60,000 nucleotides of DNA from Tubulanus polymorphus (lineage: Eukaryota > Nemertea > Palaeonemertea > Tubulaniformes > Tubulanidae): positions 12,516,850-12,576,849 of the forward strand of contig NC_134029.1 in assembly GCF_964204645.1 (NCBI RefSeq), read 5' to 3'. The position numbers and the translations under genes were made by a program. Shown one piece after another: positions 28,493 to 38,668 of the stretch. The notes under the pieces were generated by a model, which saw only the letters and a program-made list of their open reading frames with translations, ran no database searches and was not told where the DNA came from. Every line of letters begins with the position of its first letter. Within the stretch, counting starts at the first letter, position 1.

Positions 28493-29247
28493 ATGGTAGA
28501 ATTAAAAGAATATAGAATATTTGTTGATTCTAGAAAACTTACAAATTATAAAACACATAATTTATTAGTTCAATTAGATAGAGAATTCAAGAATTGTGTT
28601 GATTTAAAATTAGTTAATATAAGTTTATGTAATTCTTTTTACAATATATCGGATAAAAGTTTTGATCATAGATTGTTTATGATTCATGATAGAAATATGG
28701 ATAAATGGTATCATCTATTTCTAAGACCAGGATTATATAATTTAGAAACATTATCTCAAGAAATTAATAAAAGAGCTCAGTTAAAAGTGGGTGAATCTGT
28801 TGGGTTTAACATTAAATTTAATAAAATTGATAGTACTAATAAAATAAGAATAAAGTTAACTAATGAACAATATAAATTCATAGTAAGAAAACCATTAGCT
28901 AAAATGCTAGGAGTTAATCCAAATAAAGTTTATTCAAATGTTGATACTACACCAAATATAATACCTTTTACGTACTTCTATATTTATTGTAATTTAATTG
29001 ATCCTACAAAAACATTCGAAGCAACTAAAGATACAATTTGTAATTCTGGTTTATTAAATATTTTACCATTAAAAATGTCAAACAATTTGGAACTCAAATA
29101 AATTATAATTTAACAGAATGTGATTTTAAACCTTGCATTCCACATTTCAATAATTTCAAATTAGAAATAAGAAATCATAATGGTTATTTAATTGATTTAA
29201 ATAACTTTCCTGTGATATATGAATTAGTTATAAGATGTAGAGAGTAA
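28493..29247 (+). pseudogene. Penton-like minor capsid protein (single jelly roll), frameshifted
   Basis: Begins MVELKEYRIFVDSRKLTNY, followed by LVNISLCNSFYNISD, a loop DKWYHLFLRPGLYNLETL and TFYI-type strands. This pattern (NSFYNI, then GxYxLxxLxxxI) is typical of the Polinton minor capsid/penton protein that forms the vertices. One A is missing in the A-run near 29075 relative to element 3, causing a stop at 29101. The remainder to the native C-terminus (LVIRCRE) continues in another frame to 29247. The family is inferred from pattern and gene position. Confidence 0.72.
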
Positions 29248-29266
29248 TTTTTTCATTATATAAATG
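29245..29266 (+). promoter_or_regulatory. Compact intergenic signal before gene A
   Basis: TAA stop, T6, five bases and TATAAATG, as at 95-116. Late-promoter-like; function inferred. Confidence 0.5.
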
Positions 29267-29605
29267 AATATAACTGTTGGACCGAGTATATGTTTTGGGT
29301 TTGATTTTAAACATGGTAAAGAAATGAGAATTAAACTAAATGATGTAATTACTGATATAAAAAGTAAATCATTTAACAATGCGTCAATGATTGATAAAGA
29401 AAATTATAATATAGAAAAAGTAATTGATTTAATTAAATCACCTTTAGAATATTATGAATTAAATGAAGATGGAATTATTGATGATATCAAAAACATATTA
29501 TCCAAAATATATGATAATCATCAAAGTAGTAATGAAATAAATGTTGAATTAATCATCACTAAGATAACTAAATATTTTGATGATAGTAATTTTTTTGATA
29601 AATAA
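29264..29605 (+). CDS. Gene A: conserved protein, 113 aa
   Basis: Amino-acid sequence identical to the element 1 copy (114-455); the surrounding 1.7 kb is also nearly identical between the two elements. No known domain. Its ATG lies in TATAAATG, and its stop TAA abuts the start of gene B. The diverged copy in element 3 has an extra segment near residue 40 (TTFEYETTIDKET), so the protein tolerates length variation there. Confidence 0.72.
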   Translation: MNITVGPSICFGFDFKHGKEMRIKLNDVITDIKSKSFNNASMIDKENYNIEKVIDLIKSPLEYYELNEDGIIDDIKNILSKIYDNHQSSNEINVELIITKITKYFDDSNFFDK

Positions 29606-29826
29606 ATGAGGGATAATAAGTGGATAATAACTGGATTATATAATGGCGCATTACTATCAGTTGGAACTGTTGGTTATTCAATGGTATTAAAAAAGTATTT
29701 AAAATGGGAAGTGTTAATGTTGATAGATTTGATATAAATGATATTTTAAAATTAACATTAGCAGTTACTTTATCTAATTCAACTATTGATTATTTGGAAA
29801 AACGAAAATATATTCCTCCCATATAA
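29606..29826 (+). pseudogene. Gene B: small membrane protein, one-base deletion
   Basis: Same as 456-677 except that one A is missing in the A-run at about 29688-29694. This shifts the frame after the first hydrophobic segment. The remainder, including the YIPPI end, is still present out of frame. A recent lesion, because the flanking sequence is otherwise almost identical to element 1. Confidence 0.8.
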
Positions 29827-29850
29827 ATGCATAATTTTTTTGCTAAATAA

Positions 29851-30268
29851 ATGGCTTCTGCAATTATAACTATTATAGGATCGGCAATTGTTAACGCTTT
29901 AGCATTTACTGGTGGTGGATATTTATTTAAACATATTGGAAAAAAAAAGTTCATTAGGAGAACAAAGAAGACATAACTTAGCGTTAGAGAAATATAATAA
30001 AGCAGCAGAAGAATATAGAGAAAAAAGATAAAACTATATGGATTATATTAACAAGGAATTATATGATCAGAAGATTTCACATAGAGATTTTCAATCAGTT
30101 GATGATGCAATGAGTTTAAATAACGCGGTAACAAATAAAGAAAAATTACATCTATACAAACCTAAATTATCAGATTATTATACCCCGAGTAAAGAACAAC
30201 AGAAATATGAAATAATATGGATTTTAGGTGGAACTGTTATATTTGTAGCATATAAATTTACTAATTAG
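29851..30268 (+). pseudogene. Gene C: conserved membrane protein, broken as in element 1
   Basis: Carries the same A-run frameshift region (near 29942) and the same CAA-to-TAA stop as element 1. The second part restarts at ATG 30038 and keeps LSDYYTP and the C-terminal TM segment. The A-run here is two bases longer than in element 1. The shared lesions show both copies descend from an already damaged gene. Confidence 0.78.
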
Positions 30269-30287
30269 TAATTTTTTTTCTAAATAA

Positions 30288-30722
30288 ATGGAAGATAAAG
30301 TTGATAGTATTGATATTATTCCTCATGATATAAATAAAACTAAATTAAAAATATATTTAGAAAAACAAATATTAGAATTTGAAAGTGACTTGAAGATAAA
30401 AAAGAAAAAATATTTAAAAAGTAAAATTATATATTATCTTATTATTAGTGGTTCGGTTACAATTAGTTCTGTAATAACATTTCTAGCAATGTTCAGTCCA
30501 TTAACACCTTTAGCTATATCAATTGGTGTATTAGGATTAAGTTCAAGTGTTTTAACTGGTATAAGTTCAAAATTAAATATAAAAAGTAATAAAGAAAAAA
30601 TTAAAACTAATATAAAAGAAATTAATAAATTAAAGAATACACTAGACTATATAATAAGTTTAAATGGCCATATAACAGTTGAAGAACAAGATAAATTATT
30701 AAAAGAATTAATAAATTATTAA
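30288..30722 (+). CDS. Gene D: two-TM protein, 144 aa
   Basis: Amino-acid sequence identical to 1137-1571. Two adjacent hydrophobic segments (about residues 48-69 and 73-92) are flanked by Lys-rich helices. It is open and preceded by the TAAATAAATG signal. Function unknown. It stays between C and E in all three copies. Confidence 0.75.
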   Translation: MEDKVDSIDIIPHDINKTKLKIYLEKQILEFESDLKIKKKKYLKSKIIYYLIISGSVTISSVITFLAMFSPLTPLAISIGVLGLSSSVLTGISSKLNIKSNKEKIKTNIKEINKLKNTLDYIISLNGHITVEEQDKLLKELINY

Positions 30723-30738
30723 TTTTTTTATTATATAA

Positions 30739-32125
30739 ATGGTAGATAGTTTTCCAAAAGCTTTCCAATATAATAAATCAATTAAATATAATATTCCAGC
30801 AATAGATTTTAATAAAGATATTACATATAGAAATGAAGTTTTAGATTCATTAACTAATTTAGAAATTTATGTTACTGAAACTAATAATTTTAATGCAAAG
30901 ATGGAAAACATATTTCATGTCTATTCAATTAATTTTAAAAAATTGAAAGAAGAAAAAACAATGGTTATTAAAATCTAATATGAAGTATTGGCAGAACCAA
31001 TTAAATTTTGCTGTTTATTGTGCAACAACAGGTTGTGGAATTAGTTGGAATGATCATTTGAATAATTGTAAATATAAATTAATTCAAAGTTTATTTAGAT
31101 TTCATACTTATTTTCAAATAAGATTAATATTAAATGAATTAGAGACCCCTTTACCAGGATCTAGATATTTTAAAGAATTAGATAATAATATTAATTTATC
31201 AAAGTTTTATAAAACTTGTAATGAATTTAATATAGATATAAATAATTCTGATTTTAGAACAAAAATTGGAACAATAAGATCACTTCCTTGCCCTAAAAAG
31301 ATTGCAGAATATTGTGCACTTCCCATACCATCTAATAGCTTTTATAATATCTATAATAATAAATTAGGTTATGGTAAAATAGAAACAAAGGATTTAGAAA
31401 CATTAAATTTCAATAAATTACCGAAATTTTATGATAATTTAAAACAAGAAAACAATAATGGTTGGGTTTATTTCATTTTAGAAAATAATGAAGGTTTTAC
31501 AAAATCAGGTATACAAAGAATAAATCAATCTATTAGAACTTATTTGATATGTATTCTAGGATCACAGGTTGAAACAAGATCCCCAATAATTGGAAATTTA
31601 AATACATCATTTGATACACAGAACCAATTCAAAGTATTATTTGAAGATTCCATTCATAATGATAAAAATAGATCGATTCCAGAAAACATTGTAAGATATC
31701 AAAATTATTTAGATAAATCTCATGTAAGACTAAATTATTGTATAGGCCCTAATCTATTAATTATTTCTAATGATTTAGTACTAAAGATGGGAAACATAAT
31801 TGGTTACAATAATCTAATTAAAACTGCAACAATAAATAATTCATTTGGATTAAATGATATAAATAAAAAGATTATTACTGCTCCAAAATTAATGGAAGGC
31901 GAAAAAAATAAAAAACATATTCAATCAACAGAAACTAAAACTAAGAATATTAAATTAAATAATGATTCTAAACCGGATTATAATACATCAGAAAATATTA
32001 AAACTGATAATATTCAACATGAAATAATTAAAACTGATAATGATAATTAATCCCATGAAAATACTAAATTAGCTTTAACTTGTATAGGAATTGTTATAGG
32101 AGGAATATTATATTTTAAATTTTAA
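30739..32125 (+). pseudogene. Gene E: conserved Polinton protein with C-terminal TM anchor, broken
   Basis: About 460 codons. N-terminus MVDSFPKAFQYNKSIKYN; conserved core LNFAVYCATTGCGISWNDHL and SLFRFHTYFQIRLIL; then YFKELDNN, RINQSIRTYLICILG, a Lys/Asn-rich linker and a C-terminal hydrophobic segment (LTCIGIVIGGILYFKF). I recognise the LNFAV-CATT-CG block from other Polintons, where it is unassigned but conserved. A longer A-run at about 30952-30958 shifts the frame, which resumes at 30980. A TAA at 32048-32050 cuts off the TM anchor. Confidence 0.75.
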
Positions 32126-32141
32126 TTTTTTTATTATATAA

Positions 32142-33588
32142 ATGGATGTAGAAGGTGGAGAAGATATTGGAATGGATAATTTTGATGAACCTGGCATAAC
32201 TGATGAACTACAACCTGATTTTGGTGAAACAAGTTTTAATGACGGTAATGAGCCAGAATATAATAATAATTTAAATATGCCTGATTATATTAAAAATGCA
32301 GAATCACAATTAAATCCTGAAAATTTAGACCCAGATTTCGATAATTTAAACAAAATACCTAAATTAGAACGTATAATTGAAAAATCTAAACTTAACATAA
32401 ATGATAAAGACGTTGGACCTTTTGCAGATCAATTAAAATTCTTAGATAATGGTAAATGTTATTATCGTTTGAAAGATGATTATTATATTGATATCTCTTA
32501 TAAAAAAGAAGAAAAAATAATAGCAAAATCAACTTTGCTTAAGTTATGTCCAAATAGAATTAAGAGAATAAGAAATAGTAATGAAATAGAAGATGTAACA
32601 CAAGAAGAAATTATTAAAAATGAAAGAGTATTTAAACAAAAAATTTATGAATTATTTGAAATAATCAAAAAGAAATCAGAAACAGAAACAACTTCTGAAC
32701 AGAATAAAACTTCCAAAACTAGTAAATTTAAATCAAATAAAGTTCCAATTGAAAAACTTTTACCGAATGGATTAATTGATGCAACAGATCAACAATTAGA
32801 AGATTTAAATAATATATTTTCCTGTTGAAGCAATTTGAGAAATTAAAATTATAAGACTTGCATCTGATAAAATTGCGCATGATAAAAGTATAAGAGATTT
32901 TAAAATTAAAACTTTAGAAAAAGAATTCACTGATAAAAATAAAGAAATAGAACAATTAAAGTCTGATTTAGATCATCAAGTAATTGATGAAATAGAATAT
33001 AGGCAAAAAGAATTACGTTTAGAAAAAGAAAGAGATGATTTAGAATATAACATCGAATTACAAAAAGAAGAAATTAAATTATTGTTAAAATCATATGATT
33101 ATAATATTGATAGATTAAAAGTTATTTTTAAAGATTTGTTGATTAAACCAAATTCTGAAATATCATTGAAAGATAGAATAAAGTTATTATTTAAATTAGA
33201 AGGAATAACAATTCTTTCAATTCTAACAGCTGTAACTATGTTATGTACAACAATTGGTTTAGCAATATCAAATGCTTTAAAATCTACTCCTACTCCAAAT
33301 AAACCGGATAAACCCCCAAATGATAATAATTCTATACAAGATAAAGTTAAAGATGGTTTAAAGAAATTAGCAAAATATTTATGGGAACTATCTAAAAAAT
33401 CTGCTGCAGCTTTACCAGGAATTATTGCATCAATTGTTGGTTTTATATTGAAATCTGCTGGGAATATTCTTAACTTTGCTGCTGAACATATTATTTTATT
33501 TTTAATTACAGTTGTAAGTGCTATTATTTTTGGGTTAGTGAATATGATATCAAAAAGATATCAAGAAAAAATAATAAAAAATAAATAA
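32142..33588 (+). pseudogene. Gene F: coiled-coil protein with C-terminal membrane domain, broken
   Basis: Acidic N-terminus (MDVEGGEDIGMDNFDEPG), a globular middle, a linker with VPIEKLLPNGLIDATDQQLEDL, a long coiled coil (LEKEFTDKNKEIEQLKSDL… EYNIELQKEE), then the conserved tail SLKDRIKLLFKLEGITILS. After a Pro-rich linker come KSAAALPGIIASIVGF and a final TM stretch. The tail is a common Polinton signature. A frameshift near 32820 separates the two halves; the second is open from 33082. Possibly a virion fibre, scaffold or membrane-linking protein. Confidence 0.75.
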
Positions 33589-33608
33589 TTAATTTTTTTG
33601 TTAAATAA

Positions 33609-34808
33609 ATGAGTGGGAGTTATATCAATCCTTCGAAGAATCATAGAATATCTAATGCTATTAAAGCAGAAAGATCACATCATATAATTACTCATAACCC
33701 TTCTAATATTAATCCTGATGAAACTTTATATGTTAGAATTCCTAGATTAACACAAAATACTTTTTATGTTCCAAATAGTATTTATTTATCAGCTGATATA
33801 AAAGTAACTGGTCATGATAATAATTATGTTGTCGATAATGTTGGGAGATATTTGATTAAAAAATTAACTATAAAGATTGGTCCAGAAACAGTTTTCTCAT
33901 TAGATGATTATAATTTATTTATGCATTATAAAGATTTATGGTTAACTAAAGAAAATAGAAATAATATGATATTTAAAGGTATTCAATCGGAAAACCATAA
34001 TAAATTAAGATCAGGAGCTAATGACGCAATAGTAACTCGTGCCACAGATAATTTGATTAAAAATATTTATGGAAGCAAATATAAAATTCCATTAGACTTT
34101 GAATTGATAAATAATAATGCACCTTTATATAAATATGTAATTCAAGAAGATATTATATTTGAGATAACATTTGCTCCTGTAAATGAAATTGTATTATCCA
34201 GCGTTGTTAAAGATATGGGATATAAATTATCGAATATATGCTTAGAATATGATACAGTAACTAATGAAAATATTGCTAACACAATTCAAACTCAATACAA
34301 TCAAGGATTTTCATTATTATATGATTATATTGATAAATTTAAAACTGTAACTATTAATGCAAATGATGAAATAATTAATGAGAATATTAACTTCCCAAGA
34401 AGATCTATTAAAGGTATATTAATATTTTTTACCATTGCAACATATACAAATGGCGCAATAAATGTTGATAATTATTATAATCCTGAAATAACAAAGGTAG
34501 AAATAACTATCGAAGGAACAGCAAATAAAATATTTTGTCAAGGAATGAGAATAATAGATCAGTCAAATTGTAATATTAATCAAATTGATTATTATACCGG
34601 TAATAGATATGCATTATGGTTAGATTTTAGAACAACAGAGGATAATTCATTACATGGTTCTGGAAAAAAACTACAAAACACTAAAGATGGAATACAATTA
34701 TTCATGACAAGGAATAAAGGAATCAAAAATTTTAAAATGCACATTTATATTATATCTGACGCACAATTAAATATTGTAAATTCACAATTAGATAGTATTC
34801 AATATTAG
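33609..34808 (+). CDS. MCP: Major capsid protein, 399 aa with internal deletion
   Basis: Same hexon-like family as 2851-4101, with YGSKYKIPLDFELINNN, FPRRSIKGI, ALWLDFRTTEDN and LHGSGKK. Compared with elements 1 and 3 it lacks 17 residues after RIIDQ (near residue 318), an in-frame loss starting at the WPEIRKHF segment. Because the frame stays open, the protein could still be made, though a strand or loop in the second jelly roll may be affected. It is followed directly by the integrase gene; no zinc-finger gene lies between them here. Confidence 0.88.
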   Translation: MSGSYINPSKNHRISNAIKAERSHHIITHNPSNINPDETLYVRIPRLTQNTFYVPNSIYLSADIKVTGHDNNYVVDNVGRYLIKKLTIKIGPETVFSLDDYNLFMHYKDLWLTKENRNNMIFKGIQSENHNKLRSGANDAIVTRATDNLIKNIYGSKYKIPLDFELINNNAPLYKYVIQEDIIFEITFAPVNEIVLSSVVKDMGYKLSNICLEYDTVTNENIANTIQTQYNQGFSLLYDYIDKFKTVTINANDEIINENINFPRRSIKGILIFFTIATYTNGAINVDNYYNPEITKVEITIEGTANKIFCQGMRIIDQSNCNINQIDYYTGNRYALWLDFRTTEDNSLHGSGKKLQNTKDGIQLFMTRNKGIKNFKMHIYIISDAQLNIVNSQLDSIQY

Positions 34809-34838
34809 AAATATAAAGTTGAAATTAAGGATATATAA

Positions 34839-35844
34839 ATGGGTGGTTAAAAAACTCCTAATACTAAAGAACAATATTTAAGAAATTTATATTACAACCC
34901 TGAGAGTTCGGTTGCTTATTCCACTACCAAAAATATATGGCGTCAAGTAAAACAAGATAAATTAGATAAGATAATCTCACAAAATTTAGTTAAATATAAA
35001 GATATAAATGAATTTATGTTAGAACAACCAACATACACAACACATAAAAAAATTGTTAGAAAATATAAAACTCGTAAAAGTATGGTAAGTTATGTAGATC
35101 AACAGCTGTACAAACATCAAATGTTTTAAGAAAATTTCTTTCGGATGATAAACTAAAACCAGAAAAAATACAATTTGATGATGGAAAAGAGTTTGATAAT
35201 TCACTTGTTCATGAACTCTTAGATAATCATAATATTAAATATTTTTCAACAAAATCGGATAAAAAAGCAGCAGTTGTTGAACGATTTAATAGAACTTTAA
35301 GAACAAGAATGTGGAAATATTTTACAGCAAATAATACTTTTAAATGGATTGATGTTTTACCATAATTGATAGAAGGATATAATAATTCTTATCATTCTCC
35401 TATTGGAATGAAACCTATTGATGCTAGAAAACCTGAAAATGCTGAAATTGTTTGGAATAATTTATATGGAGCATTTCTTGTAGATGATTTTGGTGAACCT
35501 AAATTTAAAGTTGGTCAAAATGTTAGAATTTCTAAGTATAAAAAGATATTTGATAAAGGATACGATCGAAATTTTACTAGGGAAATATATAAAATAAAAA
35601 AGGTAATAACAACAAAACCATATGTCTATAAATTAGAAGATTTAGATGGTGAAGAAGTTGATGGCTATTTTTACGAAGAAGAATTAAGTTTAACTACTGA
35701 AAATCTAGAACAAGAATATAAAATTGAAAAAGTATTAAAAACAAAAACTATTAAAAGAAAAAAAAATATTCTTTAGTAAAATGGGTTGGATGGCCAGATA
35801 AATTTAATGAATGGATATTGTCAAGTAAAATTAAAAATATATAA
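34839..35844 (+). pseudogene. DDE integrase with chromodomain, catalytically dead
   Basis: Starts MGG then TAA. The frame then keeps the N-terminal domain (KEQYLRNLYYNP), but a deletion right after SYVDQQ removes the first catalytic Asp and the following strand region. The second Asp (IQFDDGKEF) and Glu (VVERFNRTL) remain in another frame. There is a TAA at 35363-35365. The chromodomain (YKIEKVL… DKFNEWILSSKI) is split by a frameshift at about 35762. Sequence is clearly diverged from the elements 1 and 3 integrases, and it is on the opposite strand relative to MCP. Confidence 0.9.
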
Positions 35845-36453
35845 ATGAATAAGGAATTATTTATATTTGAACCTCATAATATGTTAATTTCTGGCGTAAC
35901 AAATTGTGGAAAAACTTATTTTATATTAAATTTATTAGAAACTGTTTATGAAAACTATTTTGATAATATAGTATTATTTTGTCCAACATATGAATTTAAT
36001 CAAACTTATGACAGAAATATTACTAGAAATAATAAATTTATTATATTAGATCCTAAAACAGTAAAAGAAAATTTAGATAATTGTATAAAAATAGCAATTG
36101 ATATTCATAAAGGATCAAATACATTATTTATCATAGATGATTGCGCAAATTTACATGATTCAAAAGTTAGAGAAAGTGAGTAATGCTATTTAGAGTTTTC
36201 TGGCAGACATTTTGGGATAACAACTTGGGTTTTAAATCAAAAATATAATTCAATTGTTTAAGACTTTAGAGAAAACATTATATTTCTAGTTTTATTCTAC
36301 AATAAAGATAGAAAATCGATGAAAAATGCGCTTGAAGAAAATGATATTATTCCACATGATTTACATAATGAATATATGGATAAGTTGAAAAATATTAAAA
36401 GATCAAAATTACTATTTATATTACAACATCCATTTAAATATCAATTTATTTAA
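35845..36453 (+). pseudogene. Packaging ATPase, two nonsense codons
   Basis: Walker A is intact (GVTNCGKTYF), as is Walker B (NTLFIIDDCA), and reading continues in frame through NLHDSKVRESE. This shows the ancestral frame where the other two copies shift. Stops occur at 36181-36183 and about 36259. The C-terminal part (FSGRHFGITTWVLNQKY, LVLFYNKDRKSM) is present. The integrase stop TAA directly abuts this ATG. Confidence 0.85.
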
Positions 36454-36457
36454 ATTC

Positions 36458-36740
36458 AACTAGCTTGTTAATCTATTACATATTTAGTTACATTCTAGTT
36501 GAATTCTAGTTATTAGTAGTTGGAACAAAAATCAACTAGATTTAACAACATTTTAACTAGCTTGTTAATCTAGTATATTTTAGTTACATTCTAGTTGAAT
36601 TCTAGTTATTAGTAGTTGGAACAAAAATCAACTAGATTTAACAAGAAATAAATAAAAACAACAATATTTCAACTAGCTTGTTAATCTAGTTGAATTCTAG
36701 TTGCATTCTAGTTGAATTCTAGTTGCAACAACACAACTAA
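36458..36740. repeat. Tandem repeats downstream of element 2 ATPase
   Basis: Three units of about 97-116 bp start AACTAGCTTGTTAATCTA (36458, 36555, 36671). Each contains ACATTCTAGTTGAATTCTAG and TAGTTGGAACAAAAATCAAC. Shorter CTAGTTGAATTCTAGTTGCA units fill the end. The sequence is unrelated to the arrays at the same gene end in elements 1 and 3. Confidence 0.85.
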
Positions 36741-36756
36741 TTTGTTTGTTATATAA

Positions 36757-37362
36757 ATGGGAGGTGAAAAGAAAATAAAATCTAAAAATGGTGATGTTCC
36801 AATTGAAAAAACTTTAGATGATTTAGGAATAACAGAAGCAAAATTAACTCCAGATGATGGTGCTTTAAATAATGTTACAACAAATAATAATTATGAATAT
36901 TATCTTTATTGTAAACATCAATTAGAAATATTAATAGCATCTGGAAAATTTAAAAATTTTGTCGGTAAAAATTTAACTTATAATGAATTAGATACAATGA
37001 AATCAGATGAAATTATTAGATTATTTAAGATTTATGAAGCCGCGAGAACAGCTAGAATTAATGACGCGATATCAGAAAATGTAGTAAAAGGTTATAGTAA
37101 ATTATGTAATTATATACTACCAATTGAAGATGAAAATAGATTATATTCCGATTTAAAAAATGATTATTTAGTTATGACTGAATTAAATAAATGGATTGGA
37201 TATTTATCATTTCAATTAGGTGGATTAATGACATTATTATCAACTGGAGTTATAACATTTTCAAATATTGAAAGTAAAAATATTTCTATAATAAATGAAC
37301 AAGGTGGAAGAAGTGAAGGAATTAAATGTGAAGAAAAAACCGAGATCACAGAAACAAATTGA
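36757..37362 (+). CDS. Gene G: conserved Polinton protein, 201 aa
   Basis: Homologue of 7509-8111. Conserved blocks are IEKTLDDLGI, YEYYLYCKHQLEILIASGK, LFKIYEAARTARINDAIS, LYSDLKNDYLVMTEL and a C-terminal hydrophobic segment FQLGGLMTLLSTGVITFSNI. Clearly diverged from the elements 1 and 3 copies. The reading frame is open and the start sits in TTATATAAATGG. It is on the plus strand, the same as MCP, unlike elements 1 and 3. Function unknown; probably structural. Confidence 0.75.
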   Translation: MGGEKKIKSKNGDVPIEKTLDDLGITEAKLTPDDGALNNVTTNNNYEYYLYCKHQLEILIASGKFKNFVGKNLTYNELDTMKSDEIIRLFKIYEAARTARINDAISENVVKGYSKLCNYILPIEDENRLYSDLKNDYLVMTELNKWIGYLSFQLGGLMTLLSTGVITFSNIESKNISIINEQGGRSEGIKCEEKTEITETN

Positions 37363-37663
37363 ATGGTCTCGGCAATTAGGAATTAAATCACAAGAATATA
37401 AAAAAGCTGTAAAAGAAAAAATAAGTAATAAAAATGTTAATAAAAATAGTGAAAATATTGTTATTTCTACTCCTTCTAATGATAGAATATTTGATAAATG
37501 TCTATATTTTACAGTTGGATTTGTAATTGTATTCATTTTGATTGGGTGTAATTGGTATAAGAAATCAAATAAAATTCACGATATTAATAATTCTGAAACA
37601 ACTGCTATCAAAAATGAAAATACTTCTGAAATTCCAAAATTGATAATGAATAAAATGAATTAA
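37295..37663 (+). CDS. Gene H: basic protein with TM segment, 122 aa
   Basis: Basic N-terminus with a single copy of the motif KQIEWSRQLGIKSQEYKKAV, then a polar linker and a TM segment (about residues 68-86, LYFTVGFVIVFILIGCNWY). It overlaps the end of G by 68 bp in another frame, a larger overlap than the 8 bp of the other elements. The ATG lies in CTATAATAAATG. Homologous to 7034-7516 and 58500-58868. Confidence 0.65.
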   Translation: MNKVEEVKELNVKKKPRSQKQIEWSRQLGIKSQEYKKAVKEKISNKNVNKNSENIVISTPSNDRIFDKCLYFTVGFVIVFILIGCNWYKKSNKIHDINNSETTAIKNENTSEIPKLIMNKMN

Positions 37664-38210
37664 TATTTTAGAAAAAAAACAAAAAAAATAATTGAATATC
37701 TCACTACTTTTGTCTATCTATGCGGAGCAATTAAATTGTCCAGATAAGTCATTTCGGATTCTAGATATTCATTATTTGTATTAATTTATCTTGTTTTTTT
37801 AATTTGAAGTTTTTACTTGAATATTGTATTACAGTCGTTTCTTATTATTAGTTTTTTCTTAAATTGAAAGATGGCAGCACTGGGTGTGATGCTAAAATGA
37901 ATATTTGAATTTGAATTTGTTAATCAATTAACATGGTAATTGATTACTAATTTGATTTAAAATTATATCATAATTAAGTTAAAAATCCATAATTCATTTA
38001 TCAGTTTTCATTCCTATATTCTTTTCATTCGGAATAATTTATAATTTCAAATTTCACATATTTCTTTAGTAAACACCAACAACATTTACTTAGGTGTTTT
38101 AGCTAAGTATATAAGGCAATTCATTCCAACGCTGGAGTAGCCAGCAGAGGCATTTTGAAAATGCACCTTCGTCCACTCTCCGGGTTTCTCATTCGGTTTC
38201 GAATTTCGAG

Positions 38211-38261
38211 ATTGGTAGAAATTACATTAGGCGCCTTTAATATAATGTGATTTCTGCCAAT
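38211..38261. repeat. Hairpin 1: 18-bp stem, loop with GGCGCCTTTAATA
   Basis: ATTGGTAGAAATTACATT pairs with AATGTGATTTCTGCCAAT (16 Watson-Crick pairs and two wobbles) around a 15-nt loop. The loop motif recurs in hairpin 2. Confidence 0.8.
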
Positions 38262-38315
38262 CATTGAAGGAGATCCCGGTTGACGTGGGTCGCGGGGGTG
38301 TAAGTAGAAATGACG

Positions 38316-38363
38316 GGGGATAAGCGTCCCGTGGCGCCTTTCAATAATGGGATGCTTATCCCC
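38316..38363. repeat. Hairpin 2: 15-bp stem, loop with GGCGCCTTTCAATA
   Basis: GGGGATAAGCGTCCC pairs with GGGATGCTTATCCCC (one wobble) around an 18-nt loop that carries the same GGCGCCTTT core as hairpin 1, 54 bp upstream. Confidence 0.8.
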
Positions 38364-38668
38364 TGAAAACTCTGTAGGTCGAGGATAGGGCAATTTTGCT
38401 AAAACTTACCTTAAAAACACTGAAATATTCCTTTTAATCACGAGAGAGAATGTATCCTGTGTGTGTTGTATGTACTGCGTGCTTATTATATAACTGCTAG
38501 CTATCCAATATAACAACAACGTTGAATTGCAACACCTGTTTGATCGATCAATATTCAAATGAAGCACTCTCTTATAATAACATGTAACAGATGTTTGACT
38601 GGTATGATTGTAGTTGTTCGTAAAACGACTAAGGTCATTTTTAGATATTCATTATTTTTATTTTTTAT

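Larger units (their letters stand above)
37664..38668. other. Non-coding region with conserved patches and strong hairpins
   Basis: No convincing gene. 37697-37762 and about 38440-38620 match the non-coding region of element 1 (8362-8431, about 8970-9130). The central part, about 38070-38370, is locally GC-rich and has several inverted repeats listed separately, plus AAACACC/GGTGTTT (38071-38099) and GCATTTTGAAAATGC (about 38150-38164). It may hold a structured RNA, an origin or a packaging signal. Confidence 0.55.

Noticed and set aside
38121-38393. 90-codon minus-strand frame in the element 2 non-coding region
   Set aside because: Spans the two hairpins, has no promoter-like start, is not found in element 1, and its composition differs from all element genes.
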